Assembly: GCA_026874595.1 (NCBI GenBank)
Contig: CM049308.1
Span: 36,080,027-36,144,026, forward strand
Length of the DNA stretch: 64,000 nt
Direction of reading: 5' to 3'
From: Sipunculus nudus
Taxonomy: Eukaryota > Annelida > Sipuncula > Golfingiida > Sipunculidae
Shown here: in pieces, positions 11,601 to 25,600 of the stretch
How positions within the stretch are numbered: the first letter of the stretch is position 1
Layout of the letters: the number at the start of each line of letters is the position of its first letter
Position numbers and translations under genes: made by a program
The notes under the pieces: model-generated
What the model was told of the DNA's origin: nothing
Database searches by the model: none
The model's input: only the letters and a program-made list of their open reading frames with translations

Positions 11601-14600
11601 TGCATCTCAGGGATATGGATATATATTCATTGTATGGTGGGTACCCTGTGTTTTCTGTAAAGCTTTTAATTCTGAATGTTTGGTGTGACAGGTAAACCAG
11701 GCCCATCATAGATAACCTGAATAACTTGACAGCGCAACGCAGTGTGTGTGTGTGCTGAACACATGTGCCTGTCAACAAACACGGAAGTGTAGTTGTGCAG
11801 TAGCACTACTTGGGTTAACAGTCAGCGTGTCGCGGAGTTTCCAGGCACTGTTTCATAAAAAAATCAAGAGAACTTTTAGTTTGCTGGACTGTTCACAGAA
11901 ATTTGTGATCAGGCATGTAAACAGGATGCATAAGAGCTGGCCTAGTTTGATGTTATCACAGGCATGTAGACACAACCACTGTATCAATACATCGTATAAT
12001 ATATTAACGCTGTTAATTGGACCAGTGGTGTGCACACTCAGAGGCAATATGTGTGCTGAATTAGGATGAGGATAAGCATATTTTGTTGATCCTGTTTGAC
12101 AACATTCACTGGAAGGATCAAATAAGATTAACTTATCATGATCCAAGTACCTTTAAGATCTTAAGGTTTCAACTTTGTTTTAAGACCTGTTTTGTATTTA
12201 ATTATCACTTTTGACATCCAATTTTAATGAATACATGTGGTCCAATTATCATACACCATTTGCCAAGAAATTGGCTTTGTTATCTGTGTTTGAAATTTTA
12301 CTGGAGTTAACATATCATCTTAGGGAAACTAAGTACATTTTAAAACTTTTGATATTTTCTCACCAAAAAAAGGGTTTTAAAACTTAATCATCCTTCCAAT
12401 AATTTTAGTTAAAAATATGCAGGATCATAGATTTAAAGGTAACAAAATATGTGTAAGGACAGTACAAATTCAGTATTTATTAAAAAGGTTAATTGAAACA
12501 AGTGATCTTCATGAGTGTGGGGCATGTTTTGAAATTGTTTCAAAAGAGTTACAGTGGGGCTGATGTTATATATCGATATATCTATGTATGCAAGAGCACT
12601 GATATATTTATCATAAGCATTGACAAGAATCAACATGTTGCAGATGGTGCAGACAATAGATAATACAGTTATTGATTGCTCTGATAGCGAAAATATTTAA
12701 ATTACAAATACATTTGACATAATTAATTACATTAGACCAATCAAGTGTTTAGATTATTTGTACATCATTTTCATTAATGGAAAAGATAGCAGCAAGGATG
12801 ATGGAGAGTGGTCAAGATATTTGAAGGCAGATCAGGTGCAGGTGAAGCATGTGCCCCTATTGTAGTCTTCACAAAAATTATTTAGTAATCCACGTATTAT
12901 TGCTGAACCATGGGTACATTAATGTCAGGCATTTATAAAGGTACATTTTACAGACACTCTTCATAGAAATGTGTTTGTACCCCTTGACATATATTTTTAT
13001 AGTCTCCTTTTAATCAGCTCTTAATTGTTAGATTAAGATGATCCAGCCCTGTAATTACTGTTATTAGCCAATCCAAGGTTCAGTATTTGGAGACCTGTTG
13101 CTGAGCACTGCCCTGTGATTTAGCTGTTCTTGGAATCTTTAGATGTCAGTTGTTAGACAGACTGTCCATGCCACTTGGCACTGTTTCAGGGGTTCTATTT
13201 TAAAAGATCTTTATTTTCGTCAGGTGACATCACTCAGGAGGTAATGGGGAGGTTGGAATGACTTGTGTTTCAGAATTCCACTGATGACAAAAACACTAGG
13301 AGAGATTGCCACCTGGGAACATTTTGCAAGGAGTTAATTACTGTGCATGTTCCTTTTTCTTTGTAACTTAGTGTTAAACAAATCATGGGAGGAATGAAGC
13401 CATTTCCTACAAGGTTTCCTACAGTTATCCACACAAATTGATCTTTGTTTGTCACGGCAAACTGCATGCATATATTTGAGAAACCCTGGAAGATGCAGAG
13501 GTACCTCACCACCTCAAAAGTCTTGGCCAGGGCAAACTCCAGTTCATTAAATAATTACTATGGTTGAATTCTCAACTTTAGCATGAAAAAAGAAAGCATC
13601 AACATCCTCATAAATAATAGTCATCATAATAATATCGCAAGAATGTCTGATTTATTTTGTGATAATAGCACCAATGAATCCTTCAGAACCAGGCTTCTGT
13701 TATCTTCATGTGCTTGTTTTATCTTGTTTAACAGCTAACACTATTACAGGTGAAGGGATGTTAATTCAATATCATTTGAGGCACATTCCGCAAATCAACA
13801 TGAATTTACCTCTGAAAGATGATACCAATCTTATAGTTTTTCACAGTTTGCACATGTTAATAGTTGAGAGTGCACTGGATGAACTTTCATGTGCCGTGGT
13901 AGTTGTTATTCCCTGGTATAAAGAACTGAATACAATAACTGGTCAGTCAGGTACATCTTCGGTACAAGTGTATCTGGTTATATGTAATTATGGTTAGAAA
14001 GTATGTGAGATGGGCCATGTCTTTTATCTGCTTCAGTGACTCTGTAGGCTGACCAGTACATAGTGTAAACCCGATGATATGGCTAGTAATGCAGTTCTAA
14101 GGAAGCTGTATGAGACAGGAACTGACCTCTGGCCTCAGTCAACATTAACTAGCACCAACTGACCTGTCTTTTTTGTTGTGCTCAGGACCTTATGTATAGT
14201 CATTATGATATCCAGGGCTCCTGGGCTGACAGGGTCACCAGGTGTGATTAGAGGCAAACCAGCTATTTGGCATAGGGACCGTTGTATGATACATTTTAGC
14301 ATTAAAAATTGAGAAATTGGTAGTCATTTATAAAACACATTTTTTCTCAGGAATTAAAGTTTAAAAAAAATCAATGATTTAATTGTATCATCTTATATGA
14401 GTGTATTTGAAATACCACATACAATGTGCATGGTCTATTTGAAAATCGGTCCCTGTGAAGACCCTTTATAGTCATTTCGTTTACCTTCCATTGTACCAAT
14501 GAAAGAGTAAAATATACATTTGATAATCTGCATGAACCATTTAAATGTACAGATGATATTAATTATGCTGGTTTCCCACAATGGAAAATGGAGAATTTAA

Positions 14601-16818
14601 GTTTTTCTCTTTTCATAAATTTTGTCACAAGGTTACAAGTTACAAGGGTTTAAGTGCAACTTAATCAGACACTATCTTTTCTGAATGTACCACAAATGTG
14701 TAAGTATACATGTAGCAGTTTCTCCTAAATCAGATCATCATTTTCTTTTGGTTACACTTATAAATAATATGTTAGCTCTGTGTTCTGACAATGGTTGTAG
14801 TCATGGTAACAAAGATTGAAGCTTATGCAACTGGGAAGATTCATTATATCCAGTTTCTAATGCTAATAAGCGTGTGGGTTGTAACGTTATTGTATGTAGA
14901 CACACCCAGAGAAAGGGTCGTCTGGTCATTTATATTGCTTAAAGCCAACTCTTCACCTGTTCTGGAGAATTGATGTGATTGCTGACTTACTGTGGGTACT
15001 ATTAATGAACTCAAGATAATTCCTGCTAAGAAAAGTTCTTATTACGCCCCTGTGATGTATGGGTTAGCGTTTGGTAAACATGGTACACCTGCCCATGTTC
15101 ATAAACAGGAAACCATGTAGCCAGAGGTGGTTGATTGGGGATATGAAAATTGAAAGATTGCTAGTTACTGATGCTGGGGGTATAAGAAGCAACACTCATC
15201 TTTTGTCATTTGCAATACCAGTCTGATTTTCCACCAGGTGTCCTTGTTTGACGCATTTCAATATTAATAAGTTGTAAATATGGTTGCGTAGCTTTAGATT
15301 ATATAAAAGTTTTGGGGTAATGAGACAATATTATTATCCATATGCAACATTTACACAGCTGGATAAAAGGGCAGTAGCAGGCTTTATATATCAATGAAGC
15401 TTATTTAGATAATGATGGAAACATCTTTGTCTTATACCATTAGGCTGTAGACAAAACTGACTCCTTGCAGGTCTGTAATTATCTTTGAGAGCAGGACCAG
15501 CTGTTGGTTGACCATTAAGTCCAATTTGGAGCTTTTTGTACCATGACACAATTCTGGTCATGCGACTTGATCAGGTACTAAAAAAAATTCCTGACAGGTC
15601 TTCAACTGAAAGAGTTATTTGATGTCAGTGTTATGTCATGTAATCACATGTATCACATCTCTAAGTTGACTTTAAAAATCTGCTTTTCTTACAAAGCAGG
15701 GGTAATATCAAGATGTATAAAACTGGTATATATAAATAAATAAATAATTTATATATATATATATAAATGCTGTTTTTTGGTTGATATTCACAATGATTCC
15801 ACATTTAGAATATTTGCAAATTACAATTGCGATGACCAGTCTTACATAATAATTTTAGTAGTTTTACATATGGCATAGCTGGTTCCACCACACAAGTCCG
15901 TCTGATTTTTCATTAATATTTTTTGGGAAAGTCCAAGAACGCCAAAACTGTTTGCATCAAGGGCAGAAAAAGGAAAATGTGTAATTTACTACTTTGGAAA
16001 TTATAACCTACCTTATGTCCTTTAACTGTAAACCAGTTAAAGCTATTTCATTAGAAACTAGTCTATCCTGTACTGTGACATCTTACCACGGGCCTATGAA
16101 ATGGACATGGCAGAGAACAGTTATGACATCTTAATAAACACATGCACCGGATCGGACCTCTGGTCACTCAGTCTTGTTACTAGTGGTAGCAATTAGTTGT
16201 AAAATCATATCATATTCAATAGTTCTAAGATAAAAATGGACCAATGATTGATTAATATTCAGTTATTTTATGTACCATCTATATTACTGTGAAATACGCT
16301 GTATAGAATTACACCCAAAATATTGACCAAGTAAACTCAGTCTATACATTACGCGGAAAGGTCAAGGTAATGGCAGGGTTCTTGACACTTATTTGTGCAC
16401 AAGGTTAAGTTTTAATGATGTTCACTGTTTTGTGTCCAGCCTGTCTTATATCTCTGACAGAATAAGAATTTTTTTTTATCAGGTTAATACCGGTATTACT
16501 TCTTTGGAGGTTCATACATAATCATATGTGATCAGTAATGCAAAAATGCAATCAGTTTAATTGATTATGAAAGAAAACAAACCAATCATTAATATAATTG
16601 ATTACCTGGCACTTGTATGGTAAACTGACACATGTAGACTGCTTACTAACACTCAGAACCATTTCAACATATAATTCAAGTGAACTGGAGATAAAAGTCC
16701 ATGTGGGTGGCAGGATGGTTTTGCTGGGAAACTTTTGTATTCAACAAGTATTAACTATAAGGATGAGATAATACACATATTCTTACATATGTTCATGCGC
16801 CTTTTACTGATATATTGT
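5681..16818. other. long non-coding region without recognised genes
   Basis: About 11 kb of AT-rich, mostly unique-looking DNA. The open frames present are short and lack domains, codon bias or convincing splice contexts. A few segments are more complex in sequence than their surroundings (for example 8715-9010, 10655-10745 and 12985-13095) and could be regulatory, but nothing proves it. A G run lies at 9229-9242 and a short TA repeat near 15750. Confidence 0.5.
9229..9242. repeat. poly-G run
   Basis: Fourteen consecutive G following a T run; no repeat family boundary recognised beside it. Confidence 0.95.
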
Positions 16819-18858
16819 TGTATCCCCAGACAAAGTTGGGATACTATGGTTTCACGACGGTCACGCCGCCGCCGCCGCAGAAAAAACCTTGTGAGCGGTA
16901 TAACTCAAAAAATATTTCACTGATCTTTTTCAAACTTTACATTTGTATAGATATAGGTAAGGGAACAAAGCCTATTTAAAATGGGGTCATGACCTATGCT
17001 AGGAGAGTGACCTTGACCTTGAATAGGTCCATTTTTGCTGAAAATAACACAAATTCTTAAATATCTCAAGTAAGCTTGCATGGACTGGTCCAAAAATCAA
17101 GGTGAACGAAGATCATGGATAGCCTTGTGATATACCGGAAACTGGTGGCGCCACCTATTATCCTTTTCTTGTTTTTGCGCCTTTTAATACCCCCATAATT
17201 GCCACTTAACAGTACTGTAAGCATTATAAGTCAAAAACTAATGGACAGATTTCTTTCATATTATGCACATGTAGAGAGATGGGTTATGGGATAAGGTCTA
17301 TTTACATTTGGGTCATGACCTTTACCATGAGAGTGCCCTTGACCTTTTATGAGTCCATATTTGGTGAAAATCACACACCTCTTATGATATCTCCAGTGTT
17401 GATAGCCATATGGATTTCAAACGTGACTTATGTATGGCCCACCACTAAAGTAAGAACCTTATAGGTTCTAGGGTCATGACGTTAAAGGTCAAGGTCACTG
17501 GACTCGCATCTTAAAAGATACTGTGGATGCATTTTAAGCCATGCATTTTAAGCCAAACTTTCATCCCAGGTCTTCTTGAATATATAGCTCACTTGCCAAT
17601 AGTGGATGATCCATATCAATTTTGGGGTCACAAGGTCAAAGGTCAAGGCCACAGGAGCTATCTGTCAAAAAATTAGTTTCTGGATGATAATTCCTGCTTT
17701 TATTGATGTATTAATTTCAAATTTGACTTATATATGTCCCATTGAAAAAGCAAGATTCCAATTGATTTTGGGGTCATGAGGTCAAAGGTCAAGGTCACAG
17801 GACACATCTTTAAAAAGATATTGGATGCATTTTCAGCCAAACATTTTATCTCAGACCATTCATCTTGCACATATAGTTCATCTGCCAATAGTGGATGATC
17901 CATATCAATTTTGGGGTCACGAGGTCAAAGGTCAAGGCCACAGGAGCTATCTGTCAAAAAATTAGTTTCTGGATGATAATTCCTGCTTTTATTGATGTAT
18001 TGATTTCAAATTTGACATATATGTCCCATTGAAAAGCAAGATTCCAATTGATTTTGGGGTCATGAGGTCAAAGGTCAAGGTCACAGGACACATCTTTAAA
18101 AAGATATTGGATGCATTTTCAGCCAAACAATTCATCTCAGATCTTTCATCTTGCATATATATTTCACCTGCCAAGAGTGGAAAACCCCTATCAATTTTGA
18201 GGTCACTAGGTCAAAGGTGAAGGTCACAGGAGCCATCTGTCCAAAAATTAGTTTCTGGATGATAATTCCTGCTTTTATTGATGTATGGATTTCAAACTTG
18301 ACTTTTATATGACCCATTAGAAAAGCAAGACCCGAATTAATTTTGGGGTGATGAGGTCAGAGGTCGAGGTCACAGGACACATCTTTAAAAAGATGTGGAT
18401 GCATTTTCAGCCAAACATTTCATCTCAGATCTTTCATCTTGCACATATAGTTCACCTGCCAAGAGAGGAAGAATCCTATCAATTTTGAGGTCACAAGGTC
18501 AAAGGTGAAGGTCACAGGAGCCATCTGTCCAAAAATTAGTTTCTGGATAATAATTCCTGCTTTTATTGATGTATAGATTTCAAACTTGACTTGTATATGT
18601 CCCATTGGAAAAGAAAGACCCAAATTCATTTTGGGGTCATGAGGTCAAAGGTCAAGGTCACAGGACACATCTTTTAAAAGATAAAGGTCACAGGACCAAC
18701 ATCTTCAAAAAGATTGTGGATTGATAGATGGAAGAAACAATAATTGCTTGCCAAGTGTCAGTATATGCTGCTAAAAATAGTGGCCTATTCTTAAAGGGGG
18801 GGGGGGGCGTACTATGTCTGGGGATACTCTGGCACCTGTGGTGCCAAGAAATGTCTAG
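16819..18858 (+). mobile_element. family 1 element, copy A (full length, about 2.0 kb)
   Basis: The 5' end GTATCCCCAGACAAAGT (16820) contains a hairpin (GTATCCC with GGGATAC). Near the 3' end, ACTATGTCTGGGGATAC (18811-18827) is its inverted copy with one mismatch. It is followed by a perfect hairpin GGCACC-TGT-GGTGCC (18831-18845) and a terminal CTAG (18855-18858) before TTT. The body contains a GGTGGCGCCACC palindrome at 17144 and a tandem array rich in AGGTCA from about 17600. There is no coding capacity of its own. Confidence 0.85.
17560..18700 (+). repeat. tandem array inside family 1, about 144-bp half-units in about 288-bp units
   Basis: Blocks with AGGTCAAAGGTCAAGGTCA or a close variant recur near 17627, 17771, 17914, 18057, 18201, 18346, 18490 and 18635. 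Two alternating variants make a higher-order period of about 288 bases (TTGATGTAT at 17703, 17992, 18279, 18569). One variant contains ACACATCTTTAAAAAGAT, the other AGCCATCTGTCCAAAAATTA. Confidence 0.88.
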
Positions 18859-19810
18859 TTTATACATGTGATAGCCATAGAATGAGATTCAATCATTTTA
18901 CCTCACTGGAACACTACAAATACCAAATTTGTGAACTGATCTGTATGTGCTGGTCCTTGTTGCAATGTTGATCCAGCTTAGGCTGAGCAGCTTAGGCCCG
19001 CATTAGAATATGAGTGTTTAGGTGTCACGCATGAATAAAAAATAACTGTAAAAAGTGTGAATCTCTTTCAGCAGATAATATCACAGTATGAATTCACATA
19101 AAAATTAATATTTATAAAAAGTCTGTTTGAATATTGCATGTCATTACTTCTTTTGTTATGCTAAAAACAGCAGATCTGTTGATTTGTTCCGGCTCATCTG
19201 CAGGTTAAGGTATGACAGCAGTTTTTAAAAAATTAATTCATGCACAAAAAATGTTCTTAGCAGCACTGAGCATTACTGAACCTGAGGAGAAATGTTATCA
19301 TCATTAATAATGAAGATAAAATTCAAATAAAAATATAAAGCCCAAGTCACACATTCACAGTTTACAGCCACAGTGTTTCACTGTGCTTTAAATAGGGTGC
19401 ATCCTTTGGGAGTCCTTGGCGACTCCTATGGCAAACTGTACCAAAGGGATCATTAGTGAAATCTGTAGGGTGCTTTTAAATGGTAGTTTAAACGGTTTAA
19501 ATCTTCTGTGGGTCACTGTAGCCCAGCCCACGGTTCATGTTTATCATAGTGGTACCTTAGAGTAACTGTAGTATTACTGTCCCTACCGTAGAACTGCTCC
19601 ATACAGGAGCACAGCCATACAGGCTTTCATGGTTATTCGTGGCCATCTGGGTTTGATTGTGCATACTCTGGATTTAAATTCCTGATTGTAAATGAATTTG
19701 ATTCAAATAAAATTGTCTGCAGTGGAACCTCTTTAAAATCAGCATTCTTGTGTTTCATAGTATTAACATATTGCATGTATCCTTAGATGGCATTTGTATA
19801 AAGATTATTT

Positions 19811-20331
19811 TTATACGCCGTCATATGACATTAGTATTATGGTATACCCACCGTCCATTTGTTAATTTAAGTGTCGCGGCGATAACTTACAGGGACTTTG
19901 AAAAATTTTCACAAAACTCACCATAACTACTAACCAACAGATCATCTCGCCCAAGTTTGATTATGGGCAACATCCAGGAATATTTAATAAAGTCACACAC
20001 CATTCGGCTACTTTGTGGTGTCACTGCTATAACTTATGAAGAATATGAAGGATTTTGATAAAACTCATCAGAAATGTAATCAATAAAATATCTTGCTTTA
20101 ATATGATTTCCAGCAAAATCCATGCATATTTAATGAGGTCAGAGGTCACTGCACATTAGAGGCACCTTGGTGACTTACCAAAAGTCCCATGGATTTTCAT
20201 GAAACTCATTATACATATTTAACAATAGTTTTTCACCTGAATTTCCTTCTTATCAAATTCACACATATTTAATGAGGTCAGAGGTCACCACATACCAGGT
20301 GAGCTTATTACGCATGGATGCAGTGCTCTTG
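19811..20331 (+). mobile_element. family 6 element (degenerate, about 0.5 kb)
   Basis: Follows a T run with TATACGCCGTCATATGAC and a CCGTCC word, then about 450 bases with two repeats of TTTAATGAGGTCAGAGGTCA. It ends in a small hairpin GCAT-GG-ATGC (20312-20321) and CTTG (20328-20331) before TT. Only one copy is visible in the window, so the family assignment rests on its terminal plan and on general similarity to bivalve repeats. Confidence 0.5.
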
Positions 20332-20527
20332 TTTATATATTTATCAATACGTGGTTAGTCATATTAAAAAAAACAAAACATTTTATTACATGTTTGTGGA
20401 AATAAATCAAATGAAATATGAATGTTTTGCAAAGAGCTTAAGCACTTAAAACCATGCACAGCTGTATACCTTTAGTATTTCCAGTGCTCCCAAAAAAATA
20501 AACAAAGATGCATAGTATTTTCTTTTT

Positions 20528-21617
20528 AGCGAACCTGTGAGCTTATGCGATGGCGCAGCGTCGTCCGTCCATCGTCAGCCATCCGCCGTCAGCTGTCCGC
20601 CGTCAAGGGCTGGCTTTCCGCCATCCATGGCTGTAAGTCAGAAACCGTCAGAGCTAGCAGCTCCAAATTACAGGTAAGAATTAGTCACATGTGAAACTTG
20701 ATGCCCTGGTTGACCTCTGACCTTTCCTCGCTGCCCAGCATCCATTTGTGCGTCTGTTTCCACACATAAACCCACATATCTCAGGAACCATTTGACCGAT
20801 CAGGCTAAAAATTTTACACAAATGTAGCCCTTTGATAGCTTTATAACATACACTTAAAATGGTGGCGCCACCTGCAACCATTTTTGCAAAGCGTCCATCT
20901 GTTCATCTGCCTTAGGATAATATCACTCATATCGCAGCAGTGGTTTGACTTATCCACCTGAAATTTTGCAGGTTTATACATCCTGGACAGCTTTCTCGAT
21001 TAATGACAGGTGGCGCCACCTACATTCACGTTTATGCTGCAGACATCCAAGCTCATATCTCGAAAACCGTTGACTGATTGGGCCAAAATTTTGCATGTGT
21101 ATAGATCTCACATAGCTCTTCATCATAGGCAGAACTGGTGGCGCCACCTACAACCATTTTTGCACAGCGTCCATCTGTTCATCTGCCTTGGGCTAACATT
21201 ACTCATATCTCAGCAGTGGTTTGACTTTTCCACCTGAAATTTTGCAGGTTTATACATCCTGGACGGCTTTCACTATTTATGACAGGTGGCGCCACCTACA
21301 TTCACGTTTACTCTGCAGACATCCAAGCTAATATGCAACACACCTCACTCTATTCCCCTTGCCACTTAATCCATGCCTCACTTCACCCGTCCCACTCTGA
21401 TTTCTGCGGATACACAGTCGCTTGTCGACTACCCATATACTCTAGTTTTAAAATGTCCTAGTCTGAAACTTGCAGGTCCAAAATGTCCATTTTGCTTAAA
21501 TCATAATGACTAAGGTATTTATGCAGGACTTAAAAGGATCAATATTAAATCTTAAAAATAAACCTCTGTTGATACTCCCAAACTCTGCACAGGTTCGCAT
21601 TAGGCCTGTAGGCCTTG
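20528..21617 (+). mobile_element. family 3 element, short copy (1.1 kb)
   Basis: The 5' end GCGAACCTGTG (20529-20539) follows a T run, and its perfect inverted copy CACAGGTTCGC is at 21588-21598. Then come the hairpin AGGCCT-GT-AGGCCT (21602-21615) and terminal CTTG (21614-21617) before TT. GTCCGTCC-type sequence lies just inside the 5' end. The body has alternating units, each with a GGTGGCGCCACC palindrome (20861, 21009, 21137, 21285). Confidence 0.85.
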
Positions 21618-22536
21618 TTACAGAGTTCACACCCCTTACAAAATTAATACCTTTTACTATGATATTATCATTGATAACTTTTGTTCATGTATTATATAAA
21701 GTTACCTAAGTAATCACCTCAGGCTTAGTTTAAAAAGGAGGATGCTACAACAGAGAAAATTAGTGAATTTCCTACATTAGCCAGACAAAAGTGCCCACTT
21801 AAGTTTTGAGAATATAGAGGTTTCCACATTAACCAAACATACATAAATAGTAGAAAAAAAGAGACTTTCAAAAACTGTCCACAATTGAGAGGTGTCATAC
21901 TAAGAGATTTTACTGTAAATATACATCATTCTTTGCTAAATTGTGTCCCTAACATTTGCTGATAATATATGGTCAAATTACCTAGACTTATAGTAAACTG
22001 TCAACTGATTAAAGCTATTACTCTATAACAATTAAATATAGGCTGTCTTTGGTAATAATAATGTATAATCACCACTACCGCCATGAAGAATCGTAACACT
22101 ACTATATTAACACTATGGCCAGTCCATAGCAGAATCATGGACAACCTTGACAGACTGTAGCAACACCTTGATGTTCCGTGGTGATACCACAGTGCTCGCC
22201 AACATGGCTGTAGTGTACTGAAGCCTACCCTGGTGGTCTGTAGAACCCTCTGTTGCATTACCAGCTTCTGCCTGGGTGTAGTCATGGTGATACCTTGGGA
22301 CAACATAGAGAAACCCTAGTACAACTGTAGCACATTATTTTCTTACAGACATTTGCACAATCACCACGGTATGATACAATTTATAACACCGTGATTATCC
22401 AGGTGATAAGTATTGTGAATGTGTGACGGGAGCTTTATTTAAATTAGAAACCTATGGTATATTATGGAATATATTGATGAGATACCAGGTGTGGACATTT
22501 GGTTGGGTGTCCAGTGGTTACAGATAAATAAAGTAC

Positions 22537-22538
<2 letters not shown>

Positions 22539-22585
<47 letters not shown>

Positions 22586-22613
22586 TTATATTTTATATAT
22601 ATATATATATATA
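22539..22613. repeat. (AT)n microsatellite, interrupted
   Basis: Two long AT runs (22539-22582 and 22594-22613) separated by an AT-only spacer. Confidence 0.95.
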
Positions 22614-25600
22614 TTTTTATATATAAAATAAGGTGGTGTTCTTTTAAAACCACAGATTGTCATGTTTTATTATAAGTATTATGTTATCTGGCTTACATGT
22701 TTTTGTAACAGACGTTTCTCAAGAAGGTCATTTGGTCCATTATGAATATTATGGCCATGCGCCAAGGCACATGTTTGTGTGCAGAGATGAGCAAGTTGCA
22801 GAACAAATGCAGTAAAACAGACTTTTAACAATCACTGTTGACTGTGGTAAGAAACTAGGTATGAAGCATGTTACTGTGATGTTGATAAATATTAGAACAT
22901 TACTGTTATGTTTATACTAAGTGAAGGAGAGATGTGTGGCTGGCAGAGCAGCTGGGCTGATTTACAGACAGCTGAGCTTAAACAGTGGCCAGCTCAAAAG
23001 AAGGGAGCTCTCAGCGTAGGGACCAGTAAGCACAGAACATAGAAATGCTTCTTGTACCACCAGCTGTTCTTTGTACTTCTTGATGCCAGGTTTTGTTTTT
23101 TATCCTTTGCTTGCACTTGCTTCACTCTCGGCAGGATTTTATGTTAACATACTGACCCAGAATATAAAGGCGGTAACCATTTAATATACTGACATAGACA
23201 GCTACTGATTATTGGACATAAGTAGATCCCCTGTGGTTAATCTATCATAACATCACTCTCAACAATAAGCTCCGTGATTCTGGGCATTCTGTCTAAGCCC
23301 AGGGGGTGAAATCTGAAAAACAGTGATCAGCTGACTATTATCTGTATCCTTGTTTAGTTCCTGTTAACCTTTTTGTCATCTTATCCTGTAAAACATTGGT
23401 GTTATGATACATGTATCATATAACATAGAAGCTGCTTAATATGACATAGAAAAATTGGGTAGAACTGCAAAATTTTCATGTGGATCTGTGCAGAGGTGCT
23501 GATCCAGTAGTGTTGCTTTTGCTTTGGCAGAGGTATGTGCTCTGCGGAGCACCTTCTTATTTACTTGAAATGTCTTTGTGGTATTTGACCTGACAGCTCA
23601 TAGTCAATGAATCAAGTTGAATGTCAATATCATTGTGTCTACTTGTATGTTTATAAGAAAATTCAGGAAAGAATTCAGAATAGGGATTCATCTTTAGTGA
23701 AAATAAAATCAACAAGTATAGTGTAACAAATACTCAGCTTGAGCAGGGAGTGAACAAAAAAGTTACAGTCATACATAAAAGTGTGTGAACACAACATGGA
23801 AAAGTTGCTCAAGTTAGTGATCCGTGGCATTGGATGAAATCATATGCTGCATATAGACTGTATTGTATGTTGTAGTCCGCAGAGACCAGTACTGGTGAAC
23901 ATTAAGCTGGTGTAGTGTGTGGGCACAGGGACCAGCTGTGTGCTAAGTTGTATGCCTGGTGCCTGCTCCTACCACTGGCTTGGGTGCTTTTCCATTCCAG
24001 CAATAGCTGTAACACTGACCCAGTAGCAGAGTCTGGGGCCCTCTGGTGTTTTAAGGGAGAAAAGGTCATCTTATCCAGGCTGACTCATTTCCAGGGACCT
24101 GTAGCAGGGCAGGGGGAGAAATGCTGCTTCATAAGCTAAACCAGGGCCAGCAGGGGTTCAATAGAGCTTAATATAAAAAAAATGTTGATGAATCTGTTGC
24201 TGTCTATTTATATGACATTTACCGTTAACTATATGCTTTTTGTAACTTTTTGAAGTTACACTTGCAGCCATTGCACAATTTGTTGAAACATATTGACCTG
24301 CTATATGTGTTGCACCTACCAAGCAATGCAGCTTTTTACTTAGCTTTGCTTTAGCTTTATAACTACCTGGTAACTGATAACCATGGTGACCAGTGGATTT
24401 TAAATTTTTTCAAAATCTTGCATTTGCACACCTCAGAATAAATCTACATTCCACATATGTATATGCAGTAGGTGTAGGATAGGTATACATATGCAGCTAT
24501 AAAAGGGATGTCTGTGATTACTTTTAAAATGTATGTACGTGGGGTACATATGCTGCAAAAGTTGGGATTAAGTAAAGACACTGCAGTAGTAAAGAAGTCA
24601 TCTGCCATAGGAATACCTTACCTCTGATTTAAAATATGGAATTTTCCCTGTCCATTTCCATGTATATTTATTATTTGTTTTAAATAACGACAGTGAATGT
24701 CAGTGAGCAATCGAAACATTCTGCATATGCATGTGTACAAATGTATTTGTATTACATATATGTATATGTAGAAACACTCCAAGAGAATATAATGTGTTCA
24801 ATTCCTGGCTGCATATGCATACTTAATGCATACATTCTGCATACGAAAAAAATATGGAATGCCATCTAACAACAGTTTGGCCTTGGATTTTCTGGCATAT
24901 GTGCAAACAGATAACTCACTTTCTGCTGCCACATAGAAGATAACAGTTATAAGCTAAATCATGAAAATATGTTGATGAATAACATATGCTTTACGGGTAA
25001 GTTGCTCATAGCAAAGGGAGAGCGGTGCATCCTGTTGCGGTATGGTGTCACTGTGATTTCAGTTCTGATTAATACAGAAGGTAGCAGCGCAAAAAAAATC
25101 TTTATTTAATACAGACTGCATTGCTACAAGTGTGTGACTAAATGTGATTTTGTTTTTATCCTGTCTCAACAACTTCCTTCTAAGTAACAATTATCGGTTT
25201 AATCTGTAATGGATACTTTTTATTTGGTGATTGACATGAGTCTTGTGATTGGAAAAAATGACATGACAAAAGGGACATTGATTGGTGTATTATATTTATA
25301 TATGAGTAGGCTTGATATTTGTTATGTTAAGTTATTGTTTGGTGGGCAATGGCACGAAAAGACAAAACCAGAAAAATGAGATTGAGAGAAAAATGAGATT
25401 AAGAGATCTGGGCTTGAACCATCCACTCTTCCAGTTAGGACAAGTATTCAGAATAGTTTTAGTACTAGTTAGTATCAGATACTATCTCATGTTTAAACTT
25501 GAGCTGTTTATCTTTGTTGTTGTTTATGTTCTGCTTAATTTGTGACCTGCTACATTCTTGGAAGTTCCAACACACCCTACTTACTCTCACTGAGTATTTG

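Noticed and set aside
13659-13997. A 112-codon plus-strand open frame
   Set aside because: No recognisable domain, no splice or promoter context, and a length expected by chance in 64 kb examined in six frames.
17560-18700. CRISPR-like array
   Set aside because: Units of 144-288 bases with diverged, similar interiors in animal DNA; there are no short direct repeats with unique spacers.
16819-18858. Family 1 as a classic cut-and-paste transposon with terminal inverted repeats
   Set aside because: The inverted copy is not at the 3' terminus but about 30 bases inside it, followed by a hairpin and CTAG, and no target-site duplication is visible; an asymmetric-terminus element fits better.
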